A stretch of 46,363 nt of DNA, from contig JACPRK010000050.1 in the NCBI GenBank assembly GCA_016190005.1, forward strand, positions 1 to 46,363, in the 5' to 3' direction. The DNA is from Candidatus Wallbacteria bacterium (lineage in GTDB: Bacteria; Muiribacteriota; UBA6191; JACPRK01). This document shows, in pieces, positions 1 to 7,961 of this stretch. A program made the translations under genes and the position numbers. The notes below the pieces were generated by a model that did no database searches, was not told the origin of the DNA, and saw only the letters and a program-made list of their open reading frames with translations. Numbering within the stretch: the stretch's first letter is position 1; each line of letters starts with the position of its first letter.

Positions 1-1
1 G

Positions 2-1051
2 CTCGTAGGGGACGTGCTCGACGCCGTGCGGGAGGCCGGCCCGGCAGCGCGGGAGATGACGTTGACACAGATTGCCCGGCTCTTGCCAGGCCGCGTCAAT
101 GAGAGGGCCGTGGGCACCAGCCTGCAGCTGCTGGAGGAAGCGGGACACCTGCGGCGCCTGTGGCGCGACGAACATCGCGCTCACGTGAAGCTCCTGCTGC
201 CAGCCGCCGAGTCGCGCCGGCAGATCGACGCCCGCAAGAAGACCGCGCGCGCCACGCTGGACGGGTTGCTGGCGATGGGGTTAGCGAACTCAGCGACTGG
301 CTTGGCGCTGGAGCTGGGTAGCTGCGCCGGCTCGCTCGGAATGCCCGAGGAGTCGCTGCGCAGCGCGCTCGGGACGCTGGACGAGGCCGGGGTCGTCGAG
401 TACCGGCCGCCTTTCCGCGGGCGCGGCGTGGAGCTGGTAGACGAACCCGCCGGCACGCCAATCCGCGTCGACTTTGCCGAGCTGGCCCGCCGCGCCCGGC
501 GCGAGGAGAGCAAGCTCCAGAAGATGATCACCTACTCCACGGCGCGTCGGTGCCGAGGCCGGTTCATCCTCGACCACTTCGGCGATCACTCGATGAGCGG
601 CACGTGCGGAGTCTGCGACGTCTGCGCCGGCCAGGCTGGCCCGGTAGGAGCGGTGGCGGAACGCGATCCCGCGAAGGCGCTTCGTCGCCGGGCACAGGAG
701 GAGCGGAACCCCAGGGGGTCCTCCTTCGACAAGCTCAGGATGAGCGGGGGCGCGGAGGGGCGGCCCGGGATGAGCGGGGGCCGGCCGGGGGCGCGCTTCT
801 CGATAGTGCCGCAGACGCTGTCGCCGGCCGATGTGGCGCTCGAGTCGGAGCTGCGATCGCTGCGGATGACACTGGCGCGGGAGTCGCGCGTCCCACCCTA
901 CATCGTGTTCAACGACCGGTCGCTGGCGGAGCTGGTGCGGCTCAGACCGGGCACGCCCGCGGAGCTGGAAGCTGTCTTCGGCTTCGGCCCGACGAAGGCC
1001 GTCCGCTACGGCGCGGCCATCCTGAAACTGCTCGCCGCGAGCCCGCGCTGA
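2..1051 (+). CDS. recQ: RecQ-family helicase, C-terminal part (5' end outside window)
   Basis: The frame is open to the window edge, so the helicase motor domain lies upstream and only about 350 C-terminal residues are seen. There are two winged-helix-like segments. A RecQ zinc site follows: a Cys in ARRCRGRF, then the CGVCDVC cluster after LDHFGDHSMSGT. The last 70 residues are an HRDC domain (FNDRSLAELVRLRP, FGFGPTKAVRYG). This architecture is that of RecQ 3'-5' DNA helicases acting in recombination repair and fork restart. Here the winged-helix-like parts precede the zinc site, whereas in E. coli RecQ the zinc site comes first. The linker before HRDC carries an in-frame copy of an intergenic REP element (SSFDKLRMSG). 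Family assignment is firm; the exact subtype is not. Confidence 0.85.
   Translation, partial: LVGDVLDAVREAGPAAREMTLTQIARLLPGRVNERAVGTSLQLLEEAGHLRRLWRDEHRAHVKLLLPAAESRRQIDARKKTARATLDGLLAMGLANSATGLALELGSCAGSLGMPEESLRSALGTLDEAGVVEYRPPFRGRGVELVDEPAGTPIRVDFAELARRARREESKLQKMITYSTARRCRGRFILDHFGDHSMSGTCGVCDVCAGQAGPVGAVAERDPAKALRRRAQEERNPRGSSFDKLRMSGGAEGRPGMSGGRPGARFSIVPQTLSPADVALESELRSLRMTLARESRVPPYIVFNDRSLAELVRLRPGTPAELEAVFGFGPTKAVRYGAAILKLLAASPR
722..780 (+). repeat. REP-like element inside recQ linker
   Basis: The stretch from 722 to 747 (TCCTTCGACAAGCTCAGGAT, then GAGCGG) is the reverse complement of the REP-type sequence at 24398-24440 (CCGCTCATCCTGAGC ... TGTCGAAGGA). A partial second copy, GGATGAGCGGGGG, lies at 768-780. 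It is translated in frame within a Gly/Arg/Ser-rich linker. This type of element is common between genes of many high-GC bacteria and unusual inside a coding region. Confidence 0.7.
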
Positions 1052-1347
1052 CAGCCCCCTCGCCAGGCTCCATGCGGCCCCCCTTCGTCCGCCGCCCCAC
1101 AGGTTCTCGGGCGGCTCGCCCGCGGCCGGCCGGCTCGCTGCCGGCGTGGGCCCTCTTCCTGCGCGGCATGTCCAGCCTGGGGAGCCGCTGCGAGCTCCTT
1201 CTGACCGGCGTCCGTGTTCTGGATGCCTGGCTGGGTCGAGGCGTGACGGCCGGCGAGTCCCACCTCGCCGAAAGCGCCTCTGCCGAGTTGCAACACCCTC
1301 GAGACTCCGGCCCCCACCGCTCCGACTCCGAAGCGAAGTCAGAAGGC
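1052..1347. other. Gap with no convincing gene
   Basis: A plus-strand frame stays open through here into the next gene. Its translation is an Arg/Pro/Ala-rich string with no recognisable signal or domain, so it reads as non-coding. No promoter, hairpin or repeat stood out. Confidence 0.4.
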
Positions 1348-1953
1348 ATGCTGGAGCTGCGCTGGACCGGCCCTGACGATGAGCGGTTGCTGGCGCGGGC
1401 GCTCCGCGAGATCTGCGAACGCCCCGCAGCTTTCGGGTCGCCCGGGTTCGACCCGGCCTCGCTGCGCCGGGACGCCGGGAGTGGCCAGTGGCTCGTCGAC
1501 GTTGGCGGCTCGACCCTCGCGCTGGTGATTCGCGGGGCCGATCCCGTCTCCCCGGAGTCGGTCGATCTCACGCTGGCGCAGCTGCCGGACACGCGTGTGC
1601 GGGCAGTCTCGCGCGAGACTCTGGCGGCTGAAGCGCTAGCCTGCGCGCTGGAGGAGCATGCTCCCGAAGAGGCCGGCCCGCATCTGGCCTGCGCATCCCG
1701 GCTAGCGCGCGCACTGCCCCTGGACGGTGCCAGCCTGGGCCACGCGCTCGAGATCGCCTTCCGCAGGGAGCCGCTCCCCTCCCCTGCCGCTCTCGCGGCG
1801 CTGGTCGAAAGTTCCGCGCCTCGGGCGGACACGGCGCTGCTCCTGGATCTCTTCCGGCTCCCGCTGACCCGCCTCGACGCCGGGCTACCCCTGGCAATGA
1901 CGTGGCCGGCAGGCGGCCCGTGGCGATTCACTGGCCACTGGCGCTTCGGTTGA
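1348..1953 (+). CDS. Hypothetical protein, 201 aa
   Basis: No family was recognised. The ATG at 1348 was chosen because strong third-position GC and protein-like composition begin there (MLELRWTGPDDERLLARAL). A weak purine stretch (AGAAGG) precedes it. The frame is open further upstream but its content there is poor. The protein is soluble-looking, rich in Ala, Leu and Arg, with no signal peptide or membrane segment. It ends in WPAGGPWRFTGHWRFG. It sits between the recQ-type gene and a response regulator in the same direction, with about 90 bases to the latter. The start is uncertain. Confidence 0.5.
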   Translation: MLELRWTGPDDERLLARALREICERPAAFGSPGFDPASLRRDAGSGQWLVDVGGSTLALVIRGADPVSPESVDLTLAQLPDTRVRAVSRETLAAEALACALEEHAPEEAGPHLACASRLARALPLDGASLGHALEIAFRREPLPSPAALAALVESSAPRADTALLLDLFRLPLTRLDAGLPLAMTWPAGGPWRFTGHWRFG

Positions 1954-2043
1954 GCGCACAAGTCACTCGAAGCCGGCTTCGTGGTATACCCGATTCGGAC
2001 CAACAAGAACGATAGGCAGCGGGAGAGGAAGGCGTGGTCGCTG

Positions 2044-2640
2044 ATGCGAATCGTGATCGCCGACGATGACGAAGAGGCGAGAGCCATGCTGAAGGCGCAC
2101 CTGGAGCAATGGCAGCACCAGGTCGTGTCCTGCGGCGACGGCGCGCAGGCGTGGGAGGCGTTGTCTGGACCCGGCGGGCCGAGCCTGGCCATCCTGGACT
2201 GGACGATGCCGCTCCTGGAAGGGCCGGAGGTCGTTCGACGGGCGAGGGCAGCGAAGCTCGTGCCGGAGCCCTACTTGATGCTGTTGACCGGCCGGACGTC
2301 GAAGCAGGAAGTGGTGGAGGCGCTGGAGGCCGGCGCCGACGACTACGTGACCAAGCCATTCACGGCCGTGGAGCTGCGCGCGCGCGTGAACGTCGGCATT
2401 CGCATGCTGGGCTTGCAGCAGACCTTGGCGGCGCGCGTGCACGAGCTGGAAGCCGCGCTGGCTCACAACCTGGAGCTGCAAGCCATCCTCCCGATCTGCA
2501 GTTACTGCAAGAAAGTCCGCAACGACCGCAACTATTGGGAGCAGGTGGAGAACTACCTCCTGAAACACTCGGGGCTGCGCTTCAGCCACGGCGTCTGTCC
2601 GGAGTGCTTCAAGCTGTACGCCGAACCCGGCCTTCCCTAG
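2044..2640 (+). CDS. Response regulator with C-terminal two-CxxC domain
   Basis: A receiver domain fills residues 1-120: acidic pocket ADDDE, phospho-acceptor Asp52 in AILDWTMP, Thr in LLTGRT, and Lys104 in DYVTKPF. A short helical linker (about 121-147) leads to a small domain, ILPICSYCKKVRNDRNYW ... FSHGVCPECF. Its Cys152/Cys155 and Cys185/Cys188 pairs look metal-binding. The same tail occurs at the end of many PAS or receiver signalling proteins, and its output role is not known to me. The ATG at 2044 was chosen over the upstream TTG/GTG because the receiver strand begins immediately after it (MRIVIADDD). The gene is convergent with the RND pump gene and the two stop codons overlap. Confidence 0.85.
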   Translation: MRIVIADDDEEARAMLKAHLEQWQHQVVSCGDGAQAWEALSGPGGPSLAILDWTMPLLEGPEVVRRARAAKLVPEPYLMLLTGRTSKQEVVEALEAGADDYVTKPFTAVELRARVNVGIRMLGLQQTLAARVHELEAALAHNLELQAILPICSYCKKVRNDRNYWEQVENYLLKHSGLRFSHGVCPECFKLYAEPGLP

Positions 2641-5600
2641 CCGCGCCCCGACTTCTGCACGAAGCGGTCGGTCAGCACGTAGAACGCCGGCACGACCAGC
2701 AGGCTGAGCAGCGTCGACACCAGCAGCCCACCGATGACGCCGACGGCCATCGGCGCGCGAGTCTCGGCACCAGGCCCCAACCCCAGGGCGGGCGGTAGGG
2801 CGGCCATCAGCGTGGCGATGGAGGTCATCAGGATCGGCCGCAAGCGCGTCGGACCGGCCCGCATCATCGCCGCGGCGGCGCTGTCGACCACCGCACCGCT
2901 CTCGCGCAGCTGCGTGGCTAAGTCGACCAGGATGATGGAGTTCTTCTTCACGATCCCCATCAACAGAAGCAGCCCGATCATGCTGAACATGTTGAGGCTC
3001 TTGCCGGCCAGCCAGAGCGCGCCCGCCGCGCCGGCCACCGACAGCGGCAGAATGGTCAGCACCGTCACGGGGTGCAGGAACGAGTTGAACTGCGACGCCA
3101 GCACCATGTAGGCGACGACGATGCCGACGGCCAGCGCGAAGAGCAGCATGTCCGTCGACTCGCGGAACGTGACGCTGGCGCCACCCAGCACCAGGCTGTA
3201 CCCCGCGGGAAGCTCGCGGCCAATCTCCTCGACGGCCGCCAGAGCCTGTTCCTGCGAGTGCCCGGGCGCCACGTTGGCGAAGACCGAGATGGCGCGGTCA
3301 CGATCGCGGCGGGTGATGGCCTGCAGCTCCGGGATCTCGTCGAACCGGGCCAGCGCCGACAGCGGCACCAGCTGGCCGCCGGCGGTCCGGACCTTGAGCA
3401 CGTTCAAATCCTCGGGGCGCGTGCGCTGCGAGGCCAGCAGCCGCAGACGGATGTCGACCCGCCGCCCGCCCGCGGTGAACTTTCCGACGCGAACGCCTCC
3501 GACCAGCGAGTTGATCGTCGTGGCCAGCTGCTCCATCGAGACCCCCAGGTCGGCCGCGCGCGCCGGATCGGGCACGATGCGGATGCCCGGCATGCCGACC
3601 TGGTAATCGGTGTCGACGTCCACGACCGCGCCGGTCTCAGCCAGCTTCCGCATCGCCTCCTGGCTCAGACGGACCAGCTCGGGCCACTCCGGGCCGCGGA
3701 TCGAGAACTCCACCGGGAAGCCGCGCTGGGCCGTGAAGCCTTGCTGCGACAGGTCCTGCACGACAGCGCGCAACCCGGGATAGCCGTTGAGCTCCTTGCG
3801 GAGCACGGAAGCGAACTCGTCGTGCGCCAGCTTGCGCTCAGCGGGCGGCACCAAGTTGACCATCAGGATGGAGGTATTGACGGCGCCGCCCTGGCCTCCG
3901 CCGAAGCCGCCCACGATGGCCAGGAAGCTCGACGCCTCGGGGCGGCCGGACACGAACGCTTCGGCCCGCTTGGTCATCGCGTCGGTCTCCCAGATGTCGG
4001 AGCCGACCGCGGTCTGCAGCCGCACCATCACGCGCCCGACGTCGTGGCTGGGCACGAACTCGCGCGGCAGTGCCCCGAGCACGCCGAAGGAGGCCATGCA
4101 GAGCGCCGCGGCCACGAGCAGCACGGTGACCGGCCATCTGAGCGCAATCGACAGCGTCCGCGCGTAGAGCCGCTCCAGACCCGCAAACGCCGCGTCCGTC
4201 CATCGCCCCAACCGGTTGCGGTTCTCCCGTCCCGCGCTGACGAACTGAGCACACCGCGCCGGCGCCAGCGTCACGGCCTCCACGTAGGAGAGCAGCACCG
4301 CCACCGAGAGCGCCACACCGAACTGGACGAAGAACTTCCCGATGACGCCCGACATGAAGACCACCGGGATGAAGATCGCCACCACCGCCACCGTCGCCGC
4401 CAGCGCGGCGAAGGCGATCTCCTCGGTGCCTTCGAGAGCGGCCTGGCGCCTGGGCTTGCCGCCCTCCGCGTGACGCACGATGTTCTCCAGCACCATGATG
4501 GCGTCGTCCACGACGATGCCGACCGCCAGCGCCAGCCCCAACAGCGTGAAGGTATTGAGGGTGTAGCCGAGGAAGTAGAGGATGGCTACGGTGCCGAAGA
4601 GCGACATCGGGATCGCCAGCACCACGTTGAGCGTCGACGAGAGCGAGCCCAAGAAGAGCCAACAGACGAATCCGGTCAACAATATAGAGAGCCCGAGCTC
4701 CATCTCGATCTCGTGGACCGACTCCTCGATGAAGCGCGTGGCGTCGTTGGCGATGGTGACGCTCAGGCCGGCCGGCATCGTCTTCTCGATCTCGGCCAGC
4801 GCCGCCTTGACCGCGGTCGCCACGGCCACCGCGTTGGCGCCCCGCTGCTTGCGCACCCCCATCGTTTGCGCGGGCGAGCCGTTGGCGCGCGCGATGCGCG
4901 AAACGTCCTCGAAGCCGTCCTCCACCAGCGCCACGTCCGCCAGTTGCACGGGGCTGCCCGCCACCCGCCCCACGACGATGCGCCGCACCGACTCCAGGTC
5001 CAGCGCCTCGCCCATCACTCGGACGCTGATCTGCCGGCCGGGGGATTCGAGCCGTCCCGCCGGCAGCTCCACGTGCTGGCGCGCCAGGGCTCCCGTCACA
5101 TCGGCGACGGTCATCCCGACCTGGTCGAGTTTGCGAGCGTCGAGCCAGATGCGGACGTTGCGCTCCAGGAAGCCGCCCATCGTCACCTCGCCGACGCCGG
5201 GGATGCCCTGGAGCCGCTCCTTCAACCGGTATCGCGTGAAGTCGCTCAGGAACTGGCGTGGAAAGGCTCCCGCCACGCCGATCCACATGATCGGCTGGTC
5301 CTCCGGGTTGGTCTTCCCGACCACGGGCGGGTCGAGGTCGCGCGGCAACCGGCGCTGGGCCTGGGCCACCTGCGTCTGCACTTCCTGCAGAGCCAGGTCC
5401 ACGTCACGCGTCAGCTCGAGCTCGAGCGTGATGCTGGCGCTGCCCTGGCGGCAGGTGCTGCGGATGGCGCGCACGCCCTCGACCTGCACCAGCGCCTCTT
5501 CGAGGACGTCGACGACGTCGTGCTCGAGCACCTCCGGATTGGCGCCTTCCCAGCCGAGCGAAACGCTGATGGTCGGGAAGTCGACGTCCGGGAACTGGCT

Positions 5601-5702
5601 GATGCCTATGCGCGTGGCCGCAATGCCGCCGAAGAGCAGCGTCGCCGCCATGATCATCCAAGCGAAGACCGGCTTCTCGACGCAGACTCGCGTCAAGTTC
5701 AC
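2637..5702 (-). CDS. RND efflux pump permease (AcrB/HAE1 type)
   Basis: This 1021-residue inner-membrane protein has the RND layout. TM1 lies in residues 10-30 (PVFAWMIMAATLLFGGIAA) and a periplasmic pore domain follows (TISVSLGWEGANPEVLEHDV). TM4 carries the proton-relay Asp pair in AVGIVVDDAIMVLENI. A second half repeats the plan, ending with a membrane block (YMVLASQFNSFLHP, MGIVKKNSIILVDLA). The length is typical. Such pumps export drugs, metals or lipophilic compounds by proton antiport, together with an adaptor and an outer-membrane channel. The start is GTG at 5702, which overlaps the adaptor stop in a GTGA arrangement and suggests translational coupling. No TolC-like channel gene is present here. 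The substrate cannot be read from the sequence. Confidence 0.93.
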   Translation of the reverse strand: MNLTRVCVEKPVFAWMIMAATLLFGGIAATRIGISQFPDVDFPTISVSLGWEGANPEVLEHDVVDVLEEALVQVEGVRAIRSTCRQGSASITLELELTRDVDLALQEVQTQVAQAQRRLPRDLDPPVVGKTNPEDQPIMWIGVAGAFPRQFLSDFTRYRLKERLQGIPGVGEVTMGGFLERNVRIWLDARKLDQVGMTVADVTGALARQHVELPAGRLESPGRQISVRVMGEALDLESVRRIVVGRVAGSPVQLADVALVEDGFEDVSRIARANGSPAQTMGVRKQRGANAVAVATAVKAALAEIEKTMPAGLSVTIANDATRFIEESVHEIEMELGLSILLTGFVCWLFLGSLSSTLNVVLAIPMSLFGTVAILYFLGYTLNTFTLLGLALAVGIVVDDAIMVLENIVRHAEGGKPRRQAALEGTEEIAFAALAATVAVVAIFIPVVFMSGVIGKFFVQFGVALSVAVLLSYVEAVTLAPARCAQFVSAGRENRNRLGRWTDAAFAGLERLYARTLSIALRWPVTVLLVAAALCMASFGVLGALPREFVPSHDVGRVMVRLQTAVGSDIWETDAMTKRAEAFVSGRPEASSFLAIVGGFGGGQGGAVNTSILMVNLVPPAERKLAHDEFASVLRKELNGYPGLRAVVQDLSQQGFTAQRGFPVEFSIRGPEWPELVRLSQEAMRKLAETGAVVDVDTDYQVGMPGIRIVPDPARAADLGVSMEQLATTINSLVGGVRVGKFTAGGRRVDIRLRLLASQRTRPEDLNVLKVRTAGGQLVPLSALARFDEIPELQAITRRDRDRAISVFANVAPGHSQEQALAAVEEIGRELPAGYSLVLGGASVTFRESTDMLLFALAVGIVVAYMVLASQFNSFLHPVTVLTILPLSVAGAAGALWLAGKSLNMFSMIGLLLLMGIVKKNSIILVDLATQLRESGAVVDSAAAAMMRAGPTRLRPILMTSIATLMAALPPALGLGPGAETRAPMAVGVIGGLLVSTLLSLLVVPAFYVLTDRFVQKSGRG

Positions 5703-6889
5703 GGGGCACGCTCCTGCGCCGCGCCCGCTGGGTTGGAGGTGCCCGCCGAGGCTCCTCGCGAGCCGCCGCTGACTCCCGACTTCTCGACCTCGACTTGCGC
5801 GCCGTCCCGCAGCGCCTCGGAGCCGCGCACGACCAGCGACTCCCCCGGCTCCAGACCCGAGCGAGCTTCGACGAAGCCGTCGGCTGTCCTCAACCCCAGC
5901 GTCACGATACGCTCGCGCGCGATGCCGCCCTCGACGACGAAGGCGAGATACCCTCGCTCGCTCGGCCGCACTGCGGCCTGCGGGATCACGGGCCGCTCCG
6001 TGCCCGAGTCGATCGGCACGACCACCTCGGCAAACGAGCCCGGCTTCAGCGACGCGCGACCCGGCTCCTCGATGCGCGCCGTGACACCCACCATCCGCGA
6101 GGCCGGATCGGCCGCGTCGGCCACGTAGCTGATGATCCCCTCGAACGGACGCTCGTGGCCGGCCACCGTGAAGCGAGCGGTCATCCCCTTCTTCAGGCGG
6201 GCCGTCTCGACTGCCGGCACGCTGAATCGCAGGAGCAGCGGATCGCGTCGCAAGAGCGTCGTGATGGTCGCACCGCGCCCGACGAACTGCCCCGTGGCGA
6301 CGGGGCGCGCCTGCACCACACCGTCAACGGGCGAGCGGACCGACGACTCGCGCAGCTCCAGCTCGGCCAGGTCGACGGCGGCCTTGGCCTCGACGGCCTC
6401 CGCGGTCAGGATGCGCACCTTGGCCGCGGCTCCGGCAATTTCCTCGGCCGTGATCGCGCCCGGGTTGCGGCTCTGGAGTCTGCGCCGGCGTTCGAGCGCT
6501 TCGTCAGCCTCCGCCAAGGCGGCGTCGGCGCGCGCCTTGGAGGCTTTCGCCGCGGCCAGCGCCAGCCGGTAGCGCTCGGGATCGACCTCGGCCAGCACCT
6601 GCGCGGTCGTGACGCGGTCGCCCTCCTGGAAGGCGATCCGGTCCACCACGCCCGCCACGCGAGCCACGACCTCTACCCGCTCGAAGGCGTCGACCGTGCC
6701 GACGGCGCTGATGGCGTATTCGACCGGATAGGCCTGCACCCGGCGCAGCTCCACCGGAAATCTGAGCTGCTTCTTGCCGCCCGGCGGCCGCGACTTCGCG
6801 CCTCCGGCGGGGCCGCAGCCACCGAGCATCGCCGCCGCCATCGCCAGGACGAAGTACGCTCTCCGACGGCTCATCCTCAAAGGACGCAT
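5699..6889 (-). CDS. RND pump periplasmic adaptor lipoprotein (HlyD/MFP family)
   Basis: The N-terminus MRPLRMSRRRAYFVLAMAAA is followed by a lipobox, MLGGC, so the protein is probably a lipoprotein anchored at Cys25. Next come a barrel-sandwich/lipoyl-like segment (GTVDAFERVEVVARVAGVVD, FQEGDRVTTAQVLAEVDP) and an alpha-helical hairpin rich in Ala, Arg and Glu. The second lipoyl half is SSVRSPVDGVVQARPVATGQ, then beta-barrel and membrane-proximal domains. This is the adaptor that couples the permease to an outer-membrane channel. It is first in the operon and overlaps the permease start by 4 nt. The start at 6889 was chosen because it gives a short basic n-region before the signal; the ATG at 6874 is an alternative. 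Confidence 0.88.
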   Translation of the reverse strand: MRPLRMSRRRAYFVLAMAAAMLGGCGPAGGAKSRPPGGKKQLRFPVELRRVQAYPVEYAISAVGTVDAFERVEVVARVAGVVDRIAFQEGDRVTTAQVLAEVDPERYRLALAAAKASKARADAALAEADEALERRRRLQSRNPGAITAEEIAGAAAKVRILTAEAVEAKAAVDLAELELRESSVRSPVDGVVQARPVATGQFVGRGATITTLLRRDPLLLRFSVPAVETARLKKGMTARFTVAGHERPFEGIISYVADAADPASRMVGVTARIEEPGRASLKPGSFAEVVVPIDSGTERPVIPQAAVRPSERGYLAFVVEGGIARERIVTLGLRTADGFVEARSGLEPGESLVVRGSEALRDGAQVEVEKSGVSGGSRGASAGTSNPAGAAQERAP

Positions 6890-6989
6890 CCCGATCAAGG
6901 TACCGAAAGGCCGGGGGCCTGCACGAGTCTTCGCAGAAAAATCACAAAGCCGTGAAGGTCGACGCCGGACTTCCGGTATCGTGAAGGGC

Positions 6990-7829
6990 ATGACGCAGAG
7001 AGCTCGAATCGCAGGGGGCGCGTTTCTGGCGCTGGCGCTGCTGGTGGCGCAAGCTGGAGCCGGGGAGCCCGAGCGGCTCGACTTGCAGGTGGCCGATCTC
7101 CTGGCGCTGCCCGGTGAGTCGATCGAGCTCAGCGCAAAGCTCGAACGAGCCGGGCCGCAGGGCGTGAACATCGCGGGCGTCCCGATCCGGTTCAAGCTGA
7201 ATGGCAAGCCGATCGGCGAACGCACCACCGACAGCCGGGGCCGCGCGTTCCTGAAGCTCGCGGCTCCCGGTCCGGGCGACCATGTGGTGAAGGCCGTCTT
7301 CCCGGGCGATGCGAAGCGGATGCGGGCGGAGTACCTGGCGCTTCTGGCCGTGCGGAAGGCGGAGGAGCCGCTGCTGGCGGTCGCGCTCGACTGGACTCTG
7401 TGCCACACGGACAACCTGAACACGGCGCTGGGCGGCTCCGACTGCGCGCCGATGGCAGACGCTCCGGAGGTGATGGAGCGGCTGGCTCGCGGTCACACGA
7501 TCGTCTACGTGACCGGCCGGGCGCGGCAGCTTCGCAAGCGCACGATTTCGTGGCTCGCGCGCTATGGTTTTCCCCGCGGCCCGGCCTACTTTCTCGATCC
7601 CAGCGACTTCGCCACTTACGACGTGGTCGCCTTCAAGCGGAGAGTGTTGGCGGGGCTGCGATCGCGGTTTCCTGGGCTGCGCGTCGGGATCGGGGCCACG
7701 CAAGCCGACATGGAGGCGTACCGCGCCGAGGGGCTGCGACCCGTCCTCATGGGGCAAGGAGACGCGACCGGCGCCACACGCATCTCCGACTGGGCCGGCG
7801 TCGAGCGCGCCCTGGGCGGCCAGCGTTGA
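6990..7829 (+). CDS. Exported protein with Ig-like and LNS2-like (HAD) domains
   Basis: A signal peptide (MTQRARIAGGAFLALALLVA, then QAGAGE) precedes an Ig-like repeat at about residues 27-120 (GVPIRFKLNGKPIGERTTDS, GRAFLKLAAPGPGDHVVKAV). A C-terminal domain then resembles LNS2/lipin-type HAD phosphatases. Motif I is VALDWTLCHTD, motif II is TIVYVTGRARQLRKRTISWL, and YGFPRGP and VGIGATQADMEAYRAEGL follow. LNS2 domains bind or hydrolyse phospholipid headgroup phosphates. Motif I has Asp-x-Thr, where DxD would be expected in a phosphatase, so catalysis is uncertain. A GTGAAGGG stretch just before the ATG fits a ribosome site. The gene is divergent from the pump operon. Domain calls are from motif recognition only. 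Confidence 0.75.
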   Translation: MTQRARIAGGAFLALALLVAQAGAGEPERLDLQVADLLALPGESIELSAKLERAGPQGVNIAGVPIRFKLNGKPIGERTTDSRGRAFLKLAAPGPGDHVVKAVFPGDAKRMRAEYLALLAVRKAEEPLLAVALDWTLCHTDNLNTALGGSDCAPMADAPEVMERLARGHTIVYVTGRARQLRKRTISWLARYGFPRGPAYFLDPSDFATYDVVAFKRRVLAGLRSRFPGLRVGIGATQADMEAYRAEGLRPVLMGQGDATGATRISDWAGVERALGGQR

Positions 7830-7854
7830 ACCCGGGCCGCGCGGCCAGGTCGGA

Positions 7855-7884
7855 TTGATTTGCCCGCAAAGCCGGTGATAGTAT
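7855..7884 (+). promoter_or_regulatory. Candidate sigma-70 promoter for the TPR gene
   Basis: TTGATT at 7855-7860, an 18-nt spacer, then TAGTAT at 7879-7884, about 80 nt before the TTG start at 7962. Each box matches the consensus at four of six positions. Confidence 0.4.
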
Positions 7885-7961
7885 TGCTTGCCCTCGCCGG
7901 TCGGGGTTAGCGCGTCAGCACTCGATCGGACAGTCGGACCCCTCGGAGCAGGAGAGTTTTC

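Noticed and set aside
3072..6128. Long plus-strand open frame opposite the RND pump
   Set aside because: Composition is Arg/His/Asp-rich and without domains, whereas the minus strand encodes clear RND motifs.
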